Assembly: GCA_009782975.1 (NCBI GenBank)
Contig: WRIA01000030.1
Coordinates: 1-6,459, forward strand
Direction of reading: 5' to 3'
Source of the DNA: Clostridiales bacterium
Lineage (GTDB): Bacteria; Bacillota_B; Dehalobacteriia; UBA4068
DNA: 6,459 nt
Part shown: piece by piece, positions 5,520 through 6,459 of the stretch
Layout: each line of letters opens with the position of its first letter
Numbering within the stretch: the stretch's first letter is position 1
Notes under the pieces: generated by a model
Seen by the model: the letters and a program-made list of their open reading frames with translations, nothing else
Database searches by the model: none
What the model was told of the DNA's origin: nothing
Made by a program: the position numbers and the translations under genes

Positions 5520-6459
5520 CTATCTCCGCCGCCGCAAGTGCCGCGCCTCTATGCCCAATTCCTCCCTGTATTTGGACACAGTGCGCCGGGCCAGCTTAAG
5601 ACCTTGCTCCTCCAATATCACGGAAAGGCTTTGGTCGGATAAAGGACGAGCCTTGTCCTCCGCGGCTATCAACTCCTTAAGCTGCTCTTTTACCCAAGCG
5701 GTGGAAGCTGTGCCGGAATTGCCGCTATAAGCGCGGGGGAAGAAAAACTTCCAGGGTAAAAGGCCGCGGGGAGTCTGCACATACTTGCCCCCTATGGCAC
5801 GGCTTATCGTGGATTCATGCAGGTAAAGCGCCTCGCCCGCCTCTTTCATCGTTAAGGGGGACAGCGCGGATAAGCCCCGCTCCAAAAAGCCGCGTTGATG
5901 CTCCGCTGTAAACATAGCCAGACGATATATGGTCTGCCGCCTTTTTTCTATATTGCGCAGCAAGCTTTCCGCTTCCCCCAGGGCGCGTTTTATATAATCG
6001 GCCGCCTCCCTTTCCCGCAAGGCGGGTGAATCCGGCCTAAGGTAATACGGGCTGATAAAAAGGCGCGGCAGCAAGATGTCGTTAAGCAATACCAGATATT
6101 CCACGCCGACCTTGCGTATGATGACATCCGGCGTAATATAGGGCGCCGCCTCGCCGCCGTTATAGTAGGCCGCCGGTCGGGGAGCAAGGCCGCGTATATG
6201 ATCGAATGCCGCTTCCACCCGGGGAACGGTCGTTTTTAAGGCGCGCGCCGCCGCCCGCACACGGTTGGACGCCACATCCGGCAGGTGACGGTCTATGACC
6301 GCCCGCAGCAATTCCCTCTCCGGTTCATTTGCGCCTATCTGCAAACGCAGACACTCCCGCAGATCCCTCGCGGCCACACCGGGCGGATCCAAACTCTGCA
6401 CCAAAGCAAGGGCCTCTGCCAGTACATCTTCACAAAAGTTGCTTTTCGCGGCCAACACT
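5520..6459 (-). CDS. rpoN: RNA polymerase sigma-54 factor, C-terminal part (5' end beyond window)
   Basis: Sigma-54 directs core RNA polymerase to -24/-12 promoters that need AAA+ enhancer-binding activators. About 313 codons are visible. Counting from the GTG at 6456-6458, the core-binding domain shows SLDPPGVAARDLRECL (22-37) and GLAPRPAAYY (90-99). IEKRRQTIYRLA lies at 170-181, the helix-turn-helix HESTISR at 214-220 with KYVQTPRG following, and the RpoN box ARRTVSKYRE at 290-299. The box has Ser for the usual Ala but is otherwise canonical. The protein ends in an Arg-rich tail. The GTG at 6458 is an internal valine, not a start: the activator-contact region I and the beginning of the core-binding domain are off the window. 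No obvious intrinsic terminator follows the TAG, so read-through into gap, 164 nt away, is possible. No cggR repressor gene lies between them. Confidence 0.95.
   Translation of the reverse strand, partial: VLAAKSNFCEDVLAEALALVQSLDPPGVAARDLRECLRLQIGANEPERELLRAVIDRHLPDVASNRVRAAARALKTTVPRVEAAFDHIRGLAPRPAAYYNGGEAAPYITPDVIIRKVGVEYLVLLNDILLPRLFISPYYLRPDSPALREREAADYIKRALGEAESLLRNIEKRRQTIYRLAMFTAEHQRGFLERGLSALSPLTMKEAGEALYLHESTISRAIGGKYVQTPRGLLPWKFFFPRAYSGNSGTASTAWVKEQLKELIAAEDKARPLSDQSLSVILEEQGLKLARRTVSKYREELGIEARHLRRRR

Noticed and set aside
6456..6458. GTG as the start codon of a short sigma-54 protein
   Set aside because: The frame is open to the window edge and the residues around it belong to the interior of the core-binding domain, so this is an internal valine of a cut gene.

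Overview
The window carries the lower ('trunk') glycolytic gene set of a bacterium. All recognisable genes lie on the minus strand, so they read from high to low coordinates: rpoN (3' part, cut by the right edge), gap, pgk, tpiA, gpmI and eno (5' part, cut by the left edge). The order gap-pgk-tpi-gpmI-eno, the cofactor-independent phosphoglycerate mutase, strong AGGAGG-type Shine-Dalgarno sites and an adjacent sigma-54 gene all point to Bacillota, in the broad sense of Clostridia or Negativicutes. I cannot place it more finely. Coding DNA is balanced to slightly GC-rich by eye, yet isoleucine is mostly encoded by ATA (13 of 17 codons in tpiA), which is a distinctive habit.

Right to left: 5520-6459 encodes the C-terminal part of sigma-54, including the helix-turn-helix and the RpoN box. 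5356-5519 is a very AT-rich spacer holding a TATAAT -10 box and several palindromic AT-rich motifs downstream of it. 4351-5355 is gap. 4242-4350 is a spacer with an 11-bp hairpin and an adjoining 12-bp palindrome. 3054-4241 (pgk), 2278-3039 (tpiA) and 672-2252 (gpmI) are tightly packed, with gaps of 13-25 nt. 343-671 is a 329-nt spacer containing a long hairpin across the gpmI stop codon, a GC-rich hairpin, a possible promoter and a pair of 20-nt direct repeats. 1-342 is the start of eno.

Together the enzymes convert triose phosphates to phosphoenolpyruvate: TpiA interconverts DHAP and G3P, GapA oxidises G3P, Pgk makes ATP, GpmI moves the phosphate and Eno dehydrates 2-phosphoglycerate. All catalytic residues that I could check are intact.

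The enzymes are ordinary; the regulation is the interesting part. No cggR-type repressor gene lies between rpoN and gap, where many Bacillota have one. The gap and eno upstream regions share a recurring AT-rich word (GTTAAATATT and its palindromic form) located downstream of the likely promoters. This suggests one unidentified regulator acting on both transcription units. No mobile element, CRISPR array, tRNA or rRNA was seen.
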